64,000 nucleotides of DNA from Allacma fusca (taxonomy: Eukaryota > Arthropoda > Collembola > Symphypleona > Sminthuridae). Positions 1-10,964 of the stretch are shown piece after piece. Made by a program: the position numbers and the translations under genes. The notes beneath the pieces were generated by a model. The model did not search any database. It was given only the letters and a program-made list of their open reading frames with translations, and was not told where the DNA came from. Each line of letters begins with the position of its first letter. Positions within the stretch are counted from its first letter, which is position 1. The stretch is from NCBI GenBank assembly GCA_947179485.1, contig OX359248.1, positions 761,501-825,500 of the forward strand, given 5' to 3'.

Positions 1-402
1 TATTTATTACCCATAGGGCATGAATATTATTCATTAATGTGTAATATGAAGCAGACGAATGACGTTCATAATAGTACAACTGCAGCATTTTCATCAAATG
101 AATATTCTGCCGATTTTCATTATGTACTAAATTCTGGGGTACCCAGTCGCACTCGAAACTTAGAGAGTCCCGTATTATCAGCCCGACTGCTTATAGATTT
201 TCCCCCGATAAGAGCATACACAGATTGTCGAAATTTCGTTTCAAAAAGCTAATCAAACGGTGTGTGAGGAATACACATGATTATTTGTTCCTCTGTAACA
301 AGAAATGGTAAAGCTGGTTGGGGATTTATTTTGCGAGCAAATCCTTCAATGTTTACATTTGTGGAGTCTGGAACAACAGTCGACAGGTTTTTGAAGAATT
401 GT
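1..402. repeat. Dispersed repeat R1, copy 1
   Basis: This stretch matches 24498-24871 and 48047-48420 over nearly its whole length. Shared landmarks are the TATTTATTAC start, AATATTCTGCCGATTTTCAT, AGAGCATACACAGATTGTCG and the ACAGTCGACAGGTTTTTGAA end. The copy here has extra bases near position 25-60. A short frame runs through it (37-252), but the matching frame is closed in the other copies, so I read it as non-coding. It is probably an old transposable-element fragment of unknown class. Confidence 0.75.
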
Positions 403-1139
403 TTAAAGATGTTGTCAATTAGTATTAAAGGTATACATGTTCATTGACTTCTTTAAATTAACTGAACACCAATGAAAATTACCCGGAGGTGGGAGGTCCG
501 AGTCTGAAATAATTAATTGTTGACAATTTATCGAAAGATTTGAGTTTGAATATCCCGTCAAAGATTTGACTGGAATGTCCAATTTTCGGCTGGCATGACT
601 TTAACTTTTAGATGAATTATTCACCTTTTAAATGAGTTAATATTACCCGAGTTGTGCCTCGCAAGAAAAGGGTTTTAAAAATTACATCTAAGCATCAAAA
701 TCGGTTTTTGGAAATTTCGCGAAAATGCGGCGAAATTTTGTGGACTATTTCCCCTACTTTCTAGGAAGTTTTGTGTGATGCTTAAAAGTCTTTAGATCAT
801 AGTAATATTTGTTACTCTTCATGGCCAAGAAAGAGCGTGGAAACATGAAGCCACTCTAAGGAGGATCTAACCCAAGTTTACGTACTATCGGAAATTCCAA
901 TGGATTTGGCGAATCTGTTTAAAAATTTTACGCGGTCAGCCAAAATATTTTTTGTCAATTTCTGAATTTTTGATTTTCAAAAATGTCTAAATATTCTGGC
1001 TTCAGCTGTAATACGTTGCTCACGGCTCCAGTGTAATTAAATTACTTAAGCATTGGGTTAAACGAAGCGATATCTATCGTGAAATGAAGGTTTCCTGTTC
1101 AGTATTACGGTTCTCAACGGAAAGGATAATTCCCTGATC
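403..1139. other. AT-rich, no recognisable feature
   Basis: I see no long reading frame, no splice-like exon and no repeat shared with the rest of the window, apart from a weak continuation of R1-type sequence at the left edge. Confidence 0.5.
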
Positions 1140-1345
1140 TTAACCGTGTCCTAGCCGATCTGAATTTTTACCAATATAACTGAAGCAAATCCGATCCTAT
1201 AAGCTTCCAACGATTTAAAACTAATCTTATCCTAAGCTTATCCGTAAATTTTCTAATGACATATCCTATCCGAAGCCGTCGGATACGAAAAGGAGCCACC
1301 CGATCCAATCTGCGGATACGCGAATCAATTGTAGAAGTTGAAATT
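1140..1345. repeat. Degenerate GGAT/ATCC-rich tract
   Basis: The tract has repeated ATCCGAT, ATCCTATCCG and CGGATACG motifs on both strands. The same vocabulary recurs at 36775-36960. It resembles the motif-dense subterminal arrays of the hAT-like elements elsewhere in the window, but no termini or target duplication could be found, so it may be a remnant. Confidence 0.4.
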
Positions 1346-1449
1346 GATCCTAGAGTTTGGCTTTTAGTTTTGAATACAATATACTGTTAGCTTATAACGT
1401 ATTGTAATGACAGAAGAAACCGTGAACGGATATTATTATGCTTTAGATT

Positions 1450-1520
1450 ATTTTCAAGATTAAGTCAAGTTCAAGTCAAATTCAAGTCAAGTTGTTATAA
1501 AAAACGTGACTTGAACTTAG
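1450..1520. repeat. CAAGTCAAG short array
   Basis: TTCAAGTCAA motifs repeat here, followed by the inverted form (GTGACTTGAACTT). The motif resembles the CTTGACC-type array inside the element at 60014-61062 and is probably a degraded relative. Confidence 0.4.
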
Positions 1521-1568
1521 CTCTGGGACCAATGACGCGCCCAAATTTTAACGCGGGTTGTTTTTGTG

Positions 1569-1692
1569 CCAATCTTTACTGACTTACAAATTTTTAAAAT
1601 GTATTCAACAATTTGCTTATATACATTTTGGTTTTACAAACACCATATTTTCAAGTGCACAAATTATTGAATATTTATTTGGCAGAGGATCC
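1569..1692. repeat. 124-bp direct repeat, left copy
   Basis: This is paired with 2191-2314, which has the same length and high identity. Both run from CCAATCTT through ACATTTTGGTTTTACAAACA to GGCAGAGGATCC. A more diverged relative lies at 20880-21035 (and 43615-43770), so the segment belongs to a dispersed family, probably the same element as R1. Confidence 0.75.
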
Positions 1693-2190
1693 GTTACACC
1701 ATTTGAATAATATGGACATACAAATAATGGTATTTATACTGAATGAATAATTGCATAAATTAATTCCTAAAAGACAAATATTTTGGAAACGACGTAGTTG
1801 AATAAATTAAGATAAGAAGTTTATTGCGCTTTATGTAAATATAGCCACAACGTAATTAAGATCGGAAATGTATCCAAAAATAGGCACATTCGAAACGTTT
1901 TGTAAATTATACCACAGCCGGGTATATAAATGCGGGAGCTCTGGAGTGAAAAGTAAGTTATAATTTCAGTCTAAACCGTTACACTCAAGAGCTCTTAATC
2001 CGAAATCTCTTATAAATAAAATTGTATTTGATTTTATTAAAATTCTCGTAATTTTGTAACCTTAATTCCCTCATACTTGCACCAAGTATTGGCAATGCAG
2101 CTAACTGCGGTATTGATAAACGTGGGTGCAAAGAACATATTACATATATTCTTTGTACAGATGTGTATCCTTTTCCCCGGTTATAATGCG

Positions 2191-2314
2191 CCAATCTTCA
2201 CTGACTTTCAAATTTTAAAAATTTATTCAACAATTTGCTTATACACATTTTGGTTTTACAAACACCATATTTTCAAATGCACTAATTATGGAATATTTAT
2301 TTGGCAGAGGATCC
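2191..2314. repeat. 124-bp direct repeat, right copy
   Basis: Partner of 1569-1692. The 107-aa plus-strand frame that overlaps it (2077-2400) has no recognisable domain, is rich in rare residues and is not open in the partner copy, so it is not called a gene. Confidence 0.75.
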
Positions 2315-2620
2315 CTAAATACTATAATTTATGCAGCCGAATCTTACAGATTTCTCAATTTTCAAAATCTAGTGAAAAGGTATGTGAGGAATATGCATGA
2401 TTGTTCGTTCTGATTTAACAAAGATTAAAACATTTGGATGTAGAATTATTTTACGAGCAATCAATAAATGATAACACAATGATTCAATAAATTGCTAATC
2501 CTAATTTAATTTTGCAAACACTAAAATGTTTAAACTTGTGAAAACTGAATTAACAGTTGACTGATTTTCGAAAAACTGTTTGAACATTTTACCAAATATG
2601 GTCACAAGTATGCATTTTAG
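2315..2620. repeat. Dispersed repeat R1, diverged copy
   Basis: This aligns loosely with 190-420. Shared landmarks are TGTGAGGAATA(C/T)(A/G)CATGATT, a TTTTGCGAGCAA/TTTTACGAGCAA block, and an ACAGT(C/T)GAC stretch followed by GTTTTTGAAGAATTGTTT or its diverged counterpart. It continues the element begun by the direct repeat on its left. Confidence 0.55.
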
Positions 2621-3464
2621 TCTAGATTTTTTAACTTAAAATGCGAATGAAAAATATAAAAACTTTGAAGTAGAAGTATGAGAAGCAGTCAGTGGCATAT
2701 TATTATAGGATAATTTACGGTATAGGTAAAGCTGTAGTAATATCAACGAACACCTACCATTGTTTTCTCTAAAGCGTATGTTTGTTCACGAAGAAACAAA
2801 TTTCAAGAAGCAACTTGTTATGTAACGTGTTGAATATTTTGATATTCTTCTCCGGTTACGATAAATCGACTAAAAGCGTTTATCTGCGTACTTTATTTTA
2901 ATTATTTACTTCAGTATGTTCAAAGAATTGCCGAGAGTACCTTATTCAAATACACAAGCACTTTTGTTGTTAACAAAACTCGAAGTGAATCTACAATTCG
3001 TAACTATTCACAACGTTTAAACAGTCAGTTAGTATTAAAACCAAAACCACCGGTTTCTCCAAATTCGACCAAACAGGTTTGCTCACATTTTTGAAAAATG
3101 AAAATGTTGTTGGACGAAGGTATCTGAGAGCAATAATTTATTAACTCTTCACTTCAGGTCTGACGCTACATATTTATTTTCTAATAAAAATTTATTCACA
3201 TTTATCAAATATTTGTATCCGCAGTTGTAATTACTTTTACATTGAAACTTATTCAACAAACCAGTTATGATTATTGCATGCACTATCAACAAACCAGACA
3301 GCATGTAAAAATATTACTGAAAAACGACGAAACAAAGTATGTGATTAACTGTACCGAGTATCAACACAAAATAGGCTTAAGTGCATTGTGTGTAATATAA
3401 ATTGGTTGATTGTGAATCGAATTGTCAGATCTTCTTTCCAATTCGCTCGCCTCACTCATCGTAG
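2621..3464. other. AT-rich, no recognisable feature
   Basis: No convincing gene or repeat. The minus-strand frame at 3361-3564 begins here and runs into the first, strongly diverged tandem unit. It has no known domain. Confidence 0.5.
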
Positions 3465-3881
3465 ACGATTGTACCGGCTTGAAAAATTTGTGGCACATTT
3501 TCTTCAAACAATTGACGATTTCATTAGTGAATATATAAAGTAGTAGTTTGCTCAAAATACACATTCGCTATAAATTCGGTAAATTGTTTACCTGTATTTC
3601 CTCTTCAAAATCACACAAAGCCGTCATTACGATGTGGAAATGGAAATACGTTTCCCCGCTCAACTGGAAAGCCATAAAACTTGTATCTCGGTTTAAAACT
3701 GCTTAGATGGACATTTTTATTGTTTAAAATCAATGAACTGGCATTCAAATATAATATAATTTGTTTCTGGAATTGAATTTATCTATAGTTTCAGGAACCT
3801 AATTTATGTTTTTCGGGGTATAAAATTTGTTATATTGGTTATTCAATTTCATTGACAATGAGATTCAGAAGCAATACAGTG
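3465..3881. repeat. Diverged left-edge unit of the 989-bp array
   Basis: From about 3585 this is recognisably homologous to the array units: an ACCTG..TTCCTCTTC block, CGATGTGGAAATGGA, TTCAACTGGAAA-like sequence, CGGTTTAAAACTGCTT and TTTCGGGGT. The block equivalent to the 80-nt candidate exon (about 3600-3680) has a TGA in the otherwise conserved frame. Edge units are diverged while inner units are alike, as expected for an array homogenised by unequal exchange. Confidence 0.75.
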
Positions 3882-4158
3882 CACAGAAATATAAATTGTT
3901 GAATAGCCCGATAAGTAGGCTTTTCATGGTATTGGGATTTTTACCATTAAAAGCAAGTAAATGGAAAACCCAGTTACTCAGGATTACAAACGGTCCTGCT
4001 TTTAGTTCTCAAATACATATTTAAATGGGGGTTCATTATTTAATAATTTCGTATTTGGTGTGTTAGTACACATGTATTGTAGCTTGTTGAGATTTCACTT
4101 CCATGTTAGCTAGGTTTTCGATAATCTAAAATAAATCGGTATTTTTACTCTGGAACAA

Positions 4159-4642
4159 TTATGCCTTTTTGAACCAGTACATCGCGAATTCAGTTCGCAA
4201 ATATTTCTGCGTAGTTGGTTTTAATGTCCACTGGAATTTGTATTCATCGGGTGTTAATACTCTTCTGACATGTTTCAGGCGAGTGTAATATATTTCGGAT
4301 TGAAATCACTTGGAATTGAAAACAATTTGTTTAATTTGATCGTATGCAAAGCAATATCCCGCTAGACGAGAACTTGTCAGAACTTGTTAATTTTAAATGC
4401 TTTCGCCTTACTTAACATTGAAGATTCTGGTACCGGCGGTGGAATCCATGTATAAACGGATGCCACATTTCCTTCGTCGACATCTCAAAAAAGAATAAGT
4501 TGAAACTTAATTTCCCCCAATTTTTAATATTTCATAAGTAAACATTTATGCAAACTAATTACCTGGATTCTCGCTTCCTACTTCCACAAAGTCGTAATTA
4601 CGAGGTGGAAATGGAGCTACGTTTCTCTGTTCAACTGGAAAT
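4159..4642 (-). pseudogene. Candidate three-exon block, array unit 1
   Basis: Three exon-like segments lie in order on the minus strand. B (4642-4563, 80 nt) reads FPVEQRNVAPFPPRNYDF then VEVGSENP and ends CCAG|GTAATT. A (4483-4417, 67 nt) follows TTTTTGAG and reads VDEGNVASVYTWIPPPVPE; its end abuts GTTAAG. C (4264-4159, 106 nt) follows GTCAG and runs through LTPDEYKFQWTL and YLRTEFAMYW to a TAA stop. Phases fit across both introns (1 nt + 2 nt, then 2 nt + 1 nt), and intron B-A is 79 bp. Against a working gene: the position expected for B's acceptor reads TATGG, not TATAG; no starting exon was found; and C is interrupted in diverged units. No family is recognised. It may be an amplified fragment of a host gene. 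Confidence 0.35.
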
Positions 4643-5147
4643 CCATAAAAAGATTATCTCGTTATCGCGGTTTAAAACTGCTTCCAATTGACTTTTATTG
4701 TCTGCTGTCAATGAAGCGGCATTCAAATTTAATATAATTTTTTGCTGGAATTGAATTTATCTGTAGTTTCAATCAACTGTAATTTATATATTTCGGGGTT
4801 TAAATTTTGTTATATTTCAAATTATAGTTATTCAATTCCTTTTACAATTAAATTAAGGACTATAAACGTGCACAGAAATATAAATGGTTGAATAGCCCGA
4901 TAAGTAGGCTTTTCATGGTATTGGGATTTTTACCATTAAAAGCAAGTAAATGGAAAACCCAGTTACTCAGGATTACAAACGGTCCTGCTTTTAGTTCTCA
5001 AATACATATTTAAATGGGGGTTCATTATTTAATAATTTCGTATTTGGTGTGTTAGTACACATGTATTGTAGCTTGTTGAGATTTCACTTCCATGTTAGCT
5101 AGGTTTTCGATAATCTAAAATAAATCGGTATTTTTACTCTGGAACAA

Positions 5148-5631
5148 TTATGCCTTTTTGAACCAGTACATCGCGAATTCAGTTCGCAAATATTTCTGCG
5201 TAGTTGGTTTTAATGTCCACTGGAATTTGTATTCATCGGGTGTTAATACTCTTCTGACATGTTTCAGGCGAGTGTAATATATTTCGGATTGAAATCACTT
5301 GGAATTGAAAACAATTTGTTTAATTTGATCGTATGCAAAGCAATATCCCGCTAGACGAGAACTTGTCAGAACTTGTTAATTTTAAATGCTTTCGCCTTAC
5401 TTAACATTGAAGATTCTGGTACCGGCGGTGGAATCCATGTATAAACGGATGCCACATTTCCTTCGTCGACATCTCAAAAAAGAATAAGTTGAAACTTAAT
5501 TTCCCCCAATTTTTAATATTTCATAAGTAAACATTTATGCAAACTAATTACCTGGATTCTCGCTTCCTACTTCCACAAAGTCGTAATTACGAGGTGGAAA
5601 TGGAGCTACGTTTCTCTGTTCAACTGGAAAT
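5148..5631 (-). pseudogene. Candidate three-exon block, array unit 2
   Basis: Exon-like segments are at 5631-5552 (B), 5472-5406 (A) and 5253-5148 (C). I see no coding difference from unit 1, including the same altered acceptor (GG) before segment B. Confidence 0.35.
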
Positions 5632-6136
5632 CCATAAAAAGATTATCTCGTTATCGCGGTTTAAAACTGCTTCCAATTGACTTTTATTGTCTGCTGTCAA
5701 TGAAGCGGCATTCAAATTTAATATAATTTTTTGCTGGAATTGAATTTATCTGTAGTTTCAATCAACTGTAATTTATATATTTCGGGGTTTAAATTTTGTT
5801 ATATTTCAAATTATAGTTATTCAATTCCTTTTACAATTAAATTAAGGACTATAAACGTGCACAGAAATATAAATGGTTGAATAGCCCGATAAGTAGGCTT
5901 TTCATGGTATTGGGATTTTTACCATTAAAAGCAAGTAAATGGAAAACCCAGTTACTCAGGATTACAAACGGTCCTGCTTTTAGTTCTCAAATACATATTT
6001 AAATGGGGGTTCATTATTTAATAATTTCGTATTTGGTGTGTTAGTACACATGTATTGTAGCTTGTTGAGATTTCACTTCCATGTTAGCTAGGTTTTAGAT
6101 CATCTAAAATAAATCGGTATTTTTACTCTGGAACAA

Positions 6137-6620
6137 TTATGCCTTTTTGAACCAGTACATCGCGAATTCAGTTCGCAAATATTTCTGCGTAGTTGGTTTT
6201 AATGTCCACTGGAATTTGTATTCATCGGGTGTTAATACTCTTCTGACATGTTTCAGGCGAGTGTAATATATTTCGGATTGAAATCACTTGGAATTGAAAA
6301 CAATTTGTTTAATTTGATCGTATGCAAAGCAATATCCCGCTAGACGAGAACTTGTCAGAACTTGTTAATTTTAAATGCTTTCGCCTTACTTAACATTGAA
6401 GATTCTGGTACCGGCGGTGGAATCCATGTATAAACGGATGCCACATTTCCTTCGTCGACATCTCAAAAAAGAATAAGTTGAAACTTAATTTCCCCCAATT
6501 TTTAATATTTCATAAGTAAACATTTATGCAAACTAATTACCTGGATTCTCGCTTCCTACTTCCACAAAGTCGTAATTACGAGGTGGAAATGGAGCTACGT
6601 TTCTCTGTTCAACTGGAAAT
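6137..6620 (-). pseudogene. Candidate three-exon block, array unit 3
   Basis: Segments are at 6620-6541 (B), 6461-6395 (A) and 6242-6137 (C). The coding blocks match unit 1. The unit carries the TTTTAGATCATC variant outside the blocks that marks units 3-5. Confidence 0.35.
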
Positions 6621-7125
6621 CCATAAAAAGATTATCTCGTTATCGCGGTTTAAAACTGCTTCCAATTGACTTTTATTGTCTGCTGTCAATGAAGCGGCAT
6701 TCAAATTTAATATAATTTTTTGCTGGAATTGAATTTATCTGTAGTTTCAATCAACTGTAATTTATATATTTCGGGGTTTAAATTTTGTTATATTTCAAAT
6801 TATAGTTATTCAATTCCTTTTACAATTAAATTAAGGACTATAAACGTGCACAGAAATATAAATGGTTGAATAGCCCGATAAGTAGGCTTTTCATGGTATT
6901 GGGATTTTTACCATTAAAAGCAAGTAAATGGAAAACCCAGTTACTCAGGATTACAAACGGTCCTGCTTTTAGTTCTCAAATACATATTTAAATGGGGGTT
7001 CATTATTTAATAATTTCGTATTTGGTGTGTTAGTACACATGTATTGTAGCTTGTTGAGATTTCACTTCCATGTTAGCTAGGTTTTAGATCATCTAAAATA
7101 AATCGGTATTTTTACTCTGGAACAA

Positions 7126-7609
7126 TTATGCCTTTTTGAACCAGTACATCGCGAATTCAGTTCGCAAATATTTCTGCGTAGTTGGTTTTAATGTCCACTG
7201 GAATTTGTATTCATCGGGTGTTAATACTCTTCTGACATGTTTCAGGCGAGTGTAATATATTTCGGATTGAAATCACTTGGAATTGAAAACAATTTGTTTA
7301 ATTTGATCGTATGCAAAGCAATATCCCGCTAGACGAGAACTTGTCAGAACTTGTTAATTTTAAATGCTTTCGCCTTACTTAACATTGAAGATTCTGGTAC
7401 CGGCGGTGGAATCCATGTATAAACGGATGCCACATTTCCTTCGTCGACATCTCAAAAAAGAATAAGTTGAAACTTAATTTCCCCCAATTTTTAATATTTC
7501 ATAAGTAAACATTTATGCAAACCAATTACCTGGATTCTCGCTTCCTACTTCCACAAAGTAGTAATTACGAGGTGGAAATGGAGCTACGTTTCTCTGTTCA
7601 ACTGGAAAT
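7126..7609 (-). pseudogene. Candidate three-exon block, array unit 4
   Basis: Segments are at 7609-7530 (B), 7450-7384 (A) and 7231-7126 (C). One base in segment B changes the Asp of RNYDF to Tyr (RNYYF) without breaking the frame. The change is shared with unit 5. Confidence 0.35.
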
Positions 7610-8114
7610 CCATAAAAAGATTATCTCGTTATCGCGGTTTAAAACTGCTTCCAATTGACTTTTATTGTCTGCTGTCAATGAAGCGGCATTCAAATTTAAT
7701 ATAATTTTTTGCTGGAATTGAATTTATCTGTAGTTTCAATCAACTGTAATTTATATATTTCGGGGTTTAAATTTTGTTATATTTCAAATTATAGTTATTC
7801 AATTCCTTTTACAATTAAATTAAGGAGTATAAACGTGCACAGAAATATAAATGGTTGAATAGCCCGATAAGTAGGCTTTTCATGGTATTGGGATTTTTAC
7901 CATTAAAAGCAAGTAAATGGAAAACCCAGTTACTCAGGATTACAAACGGTCCTGCTTTTAGTTCTCAAATACATATTTAAATGGGGGTTCATTATTTAAT
8001 AATTTCGTATTTGGTGTGTTAGTACACATGTATTGTAGCTTGTTGAGATTTCACTTCCATGTTAGCTAGGTTTTAGATCATCTAAAATAAATCGGTATTT
8101 TTACTTTGGAACAA

Positions 8115-8597
8115 TTATGCCTTTTTGAACCAGTACATCGCGAATTCAGTTCGCAAATATTTCTGCGTAGTTGGTTTTAATGTCCACTGGAATTTGTATT
8201 CATCGGGTGTTAATACTCTTCTGACATGTTTCAGGCGAGTGTAATATATTTCGGATTGAAATCACTTGGAATTGAAAACAATTTGTTTAATTTGATCGTA
8301 TGCAAAGCAATATCCCGCTAGACGAGAACTTGTCAGAACTTGTTAATTTTAAATGCTTTCGCCTTACTTAACATTGAAGATTCTGGTACCGGCGGTGGAA
8401 TCCATGTATAAACGGATGCCACATTTCCTTCGTCGACATCTCAAAAAAGAATAAGTTGAAACTTAATTTCCCCAATTTTTAATATTTCATAAGTAAACAT
8501 TTATGCAAACCAATTACCTGGATTCTCGCTTCCTACTTCCACAAAGTAGTAATTACGAGGTGGAAATGGAGCTACGTTTCTCTGTTCAACTGGAAAT
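8115..8597 (-). pseudogene. Candidate three-exon block, array unit 5
   Basis: Segments are at 8597-8518 (B), 8439-8373 (A) and 8220-8115 (C). It has the RNYYF variant of segment B. The 1-bp deletion that makes this unit 988 bp long falls in the putative intron between B and A, so frames are unaffected. Confidence 0.35.
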
Positions 8598-8930
8598 CCA
8601 TAAAAAGATTATCTCGTTATCGCGGTTTAAAACTGCTTCCAATTGACTTTTATTGTCTGCTGTCAATGAAGCGGCATTCAAATTTAATATAATTTTTTGC
8701 TGGAATTGAATTTATCTGTAGTTTCAATCAACTGTAATTTATATATTTCGGGGTTTAAATTTTGTTATATTTCAAATTATAGTTATTCAATTCCTTTTAC
8801 AATTAAATTAAGGACTATAAACGTGCACAGAAATATAAATGGTTGAATAGCCCGATAAGTAGGCTTTTCATGGTATTGGGATTTTTACCATTAAAAGCAA
8901 GTAAATGGAAAACCCAGTTACTCAGGAATT

Positions 8931-10960
8931 ACAAACTGTTCTGCTTTTAGTTCTCAAATATATATTTAAATGGGGTTTCATCATTTAATAATTTCGTATT
9001 TGGTGTGTTAGTACACATGTATTGTAGCTTGTTGAGATTTCACTTCCATGTTATCCAGGTTATCAATAATCAAAATAAATTAGCGTTTTACACTAATTCT
9101 TTGGACTTGTACAGAACGAATTCAGTTCGCAAGGTTTTCTGCAGTCTTGGTTATATTAGCCTCTGGAATTCGCATTTTCAGGATTTTAATATTTTTGGGA
9201 TATATTTTAGTCGGGCGTAATTTCCTGCGGACTGAAATCACTTTAAATTGAATATGATCTGTATTTAATTTGTTTGTATGCAAAGCAATATCCCTCTAGA
9301 CGTGAACGTGTTAGAATGTTTTAATTTAAATTTTTTGAAATTACTTATCATTGAGAATTCTCGTGCCGGCGGTGGAATCTATGTATAAATAGATGCTATA
9401 TCGTTCGTCGTTACCATAGAAGTGAATGTGTTGAAACTTAGTTTACTCCAATGTTTATTATTTAATGATTAAACACTTAATGTTTGTGTAAATCTGTAAA
9501 TTGTTTACCTTGATTTTCGGTTCCATCTTCGACAAAGTTGTTATTGCGAGGGTTAAATGAGGCTACGCTTCTCTGCTCAACTTGAAATCTATAAAGAGAC
9601 TATTTTGTTATCACGGTTTAAAACTGCTTCCAATATACTTTTTATATTGTTTGACGTCAATGAATTTTATTCAAAAATAATAGAATTGTTTTCTAGAATT
9701 GAATTTATGGTTAGTTTAAATCGGTTTTAGTCGGTATATAAATTTTGTTATATGTCATTATTATTTATTATATTATTATTAGTTATCCAATTTCTTTGAA
9801 AATCGAATTATCTTTATATATTTCGGGGTTTTAATTTTGTTATATTTCAAATTATAGTTATTCAATTCCTTTTACAATTTAATTAAGGAGTATTAAAGTG
9901 CTGGGGAATATAAATTAATGAATTGCCCGATATGTAGGGTGTTCAAGGTTTTGGAAGTTTTACAACTTGAACCTACTGGATGAAAACTCCATCTACTCAG
10001 GATTATAAACTATTCTGATTTTAGTTCTCAAATATATATTTAAATGGGGGTTCATTATTTAATAATTTCGTATTTGGTGTGTTAGTACACATGTATTGTA
10101 GCTTGTTGAGATTTCACTTCCATACTAGCTAGGTAATCGATAATCTAAAATAAATCATCATTTAAACTCTCGAACAATTATGAATTTTTGAACTAGTTCA
10201 GTTCGGAAATATTTCTGCGGACTTGGTTTTATTATCCGCTAGACTTCGTATTTTAAGGATTTTAATATTTTTGTAATACATTTTAGACAGCTGTAATTTC
10301 CTGCGGATTGAACCCACTTGGAATTGAATATAATGATTTTTTTAATTTGTTGGTATGCAAAGCAATATCCCGCTAGACGAGAACTTATTAGAACTGGTTA
10401 ATTTTAAATGCTTTTTTCTTACTCAGCATTGAGGATTCTCGTGCTGACGTTGGAATGCATGTGTAAAAGGATGCTATATTTTGTTCGTCAAAATCTAAAA
10501 AGTTAATATGTTTGAACTTAATTTTCCGGAATTGTTAATATTTAATGATTCGATTATGTAAATAGTTTACCTGGATTTCCTCTTCCAACTTCGATAAAGT
10601 AATTATTACGATGTGGAAATGCAGCTGCGTTTCCCTGCTCAACTGGAAAACTATAAAAAGGTTATCTTGTTGTCACGGTTTAAAACTTTCCAATTGATTT
10701 TTAATATTGTTTGGTGTCTATGAAGTGGCATTCAAATACAATATAATTTTTTCCTGGAATTTAATTGATCTGTTATTTCAATAAACTGTAATTTATATGT
10801 TTCGGGGTTTAAAGTTTGTTGTATTACAATACATAGTTATTCAATTCCTTTGACAATTTAATTTACAAGTTTTAAAGTGCTCGGAAATATAAATTACTGA
10901 ATGGTTTGATAAGTAAACGTTTCATGGCATGGGAAATTTTACTTTTGGGAACCTGTATAT
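8931..10960. repeat. Two diverged right-edge units of the array
   Basis: Landmarks equivalent to the unit start fall at 9901 and 10880, giving spacings of 1075 and 979 bp. Sequence is recognisably homologous to the core throughout but carries many substitutions and indels. The 80-nt block is present with intact length, open frame and true AG/GT borders at 9588-9509 and 10650-10571. The 67-nt block is full length and open at 10494-10428. In the 9.4-kb unit it has a 2-bp deletion. The C block has in-frame stops in both units. The array fades out near 10960. Confidence 0.85.
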
Positions 10961-10964
10961 AGCT

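Larger units (their letters stand above)
3882..8930. repeat. Macrosatellite core: five 989-bp units
   Basis: Head-to-tail units begin at 3882, 4871, 5860, 6849 and 7838 (CACAGAAATATAAAT), with a partial sixth from 8826. Spacing is 989, 989, 989, 989 and 988 bp; the single missing base is in a C-run near 8470. By eye the units differ at only a few sites. TTTTCGATAATC in units 1-2 becomes TTTTAGATCATC in units 3-5, and GTCGTAATTACG in units 1-3 becomes GTAGTAATTACG in units 4-5. The shared variants in neighbours imply stepwise local amplification or conversion. Identity falls abruptly near 8930. Confidence 0.95.

Noticed and set aside
3882..8930. CRISPR-like or simple satellite interpretation of the 989-bp array.
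   Set aside because: Units are far too long with no spacer/repeat split, and the host is clearly a eukaryote. The array is a macrosatellite.
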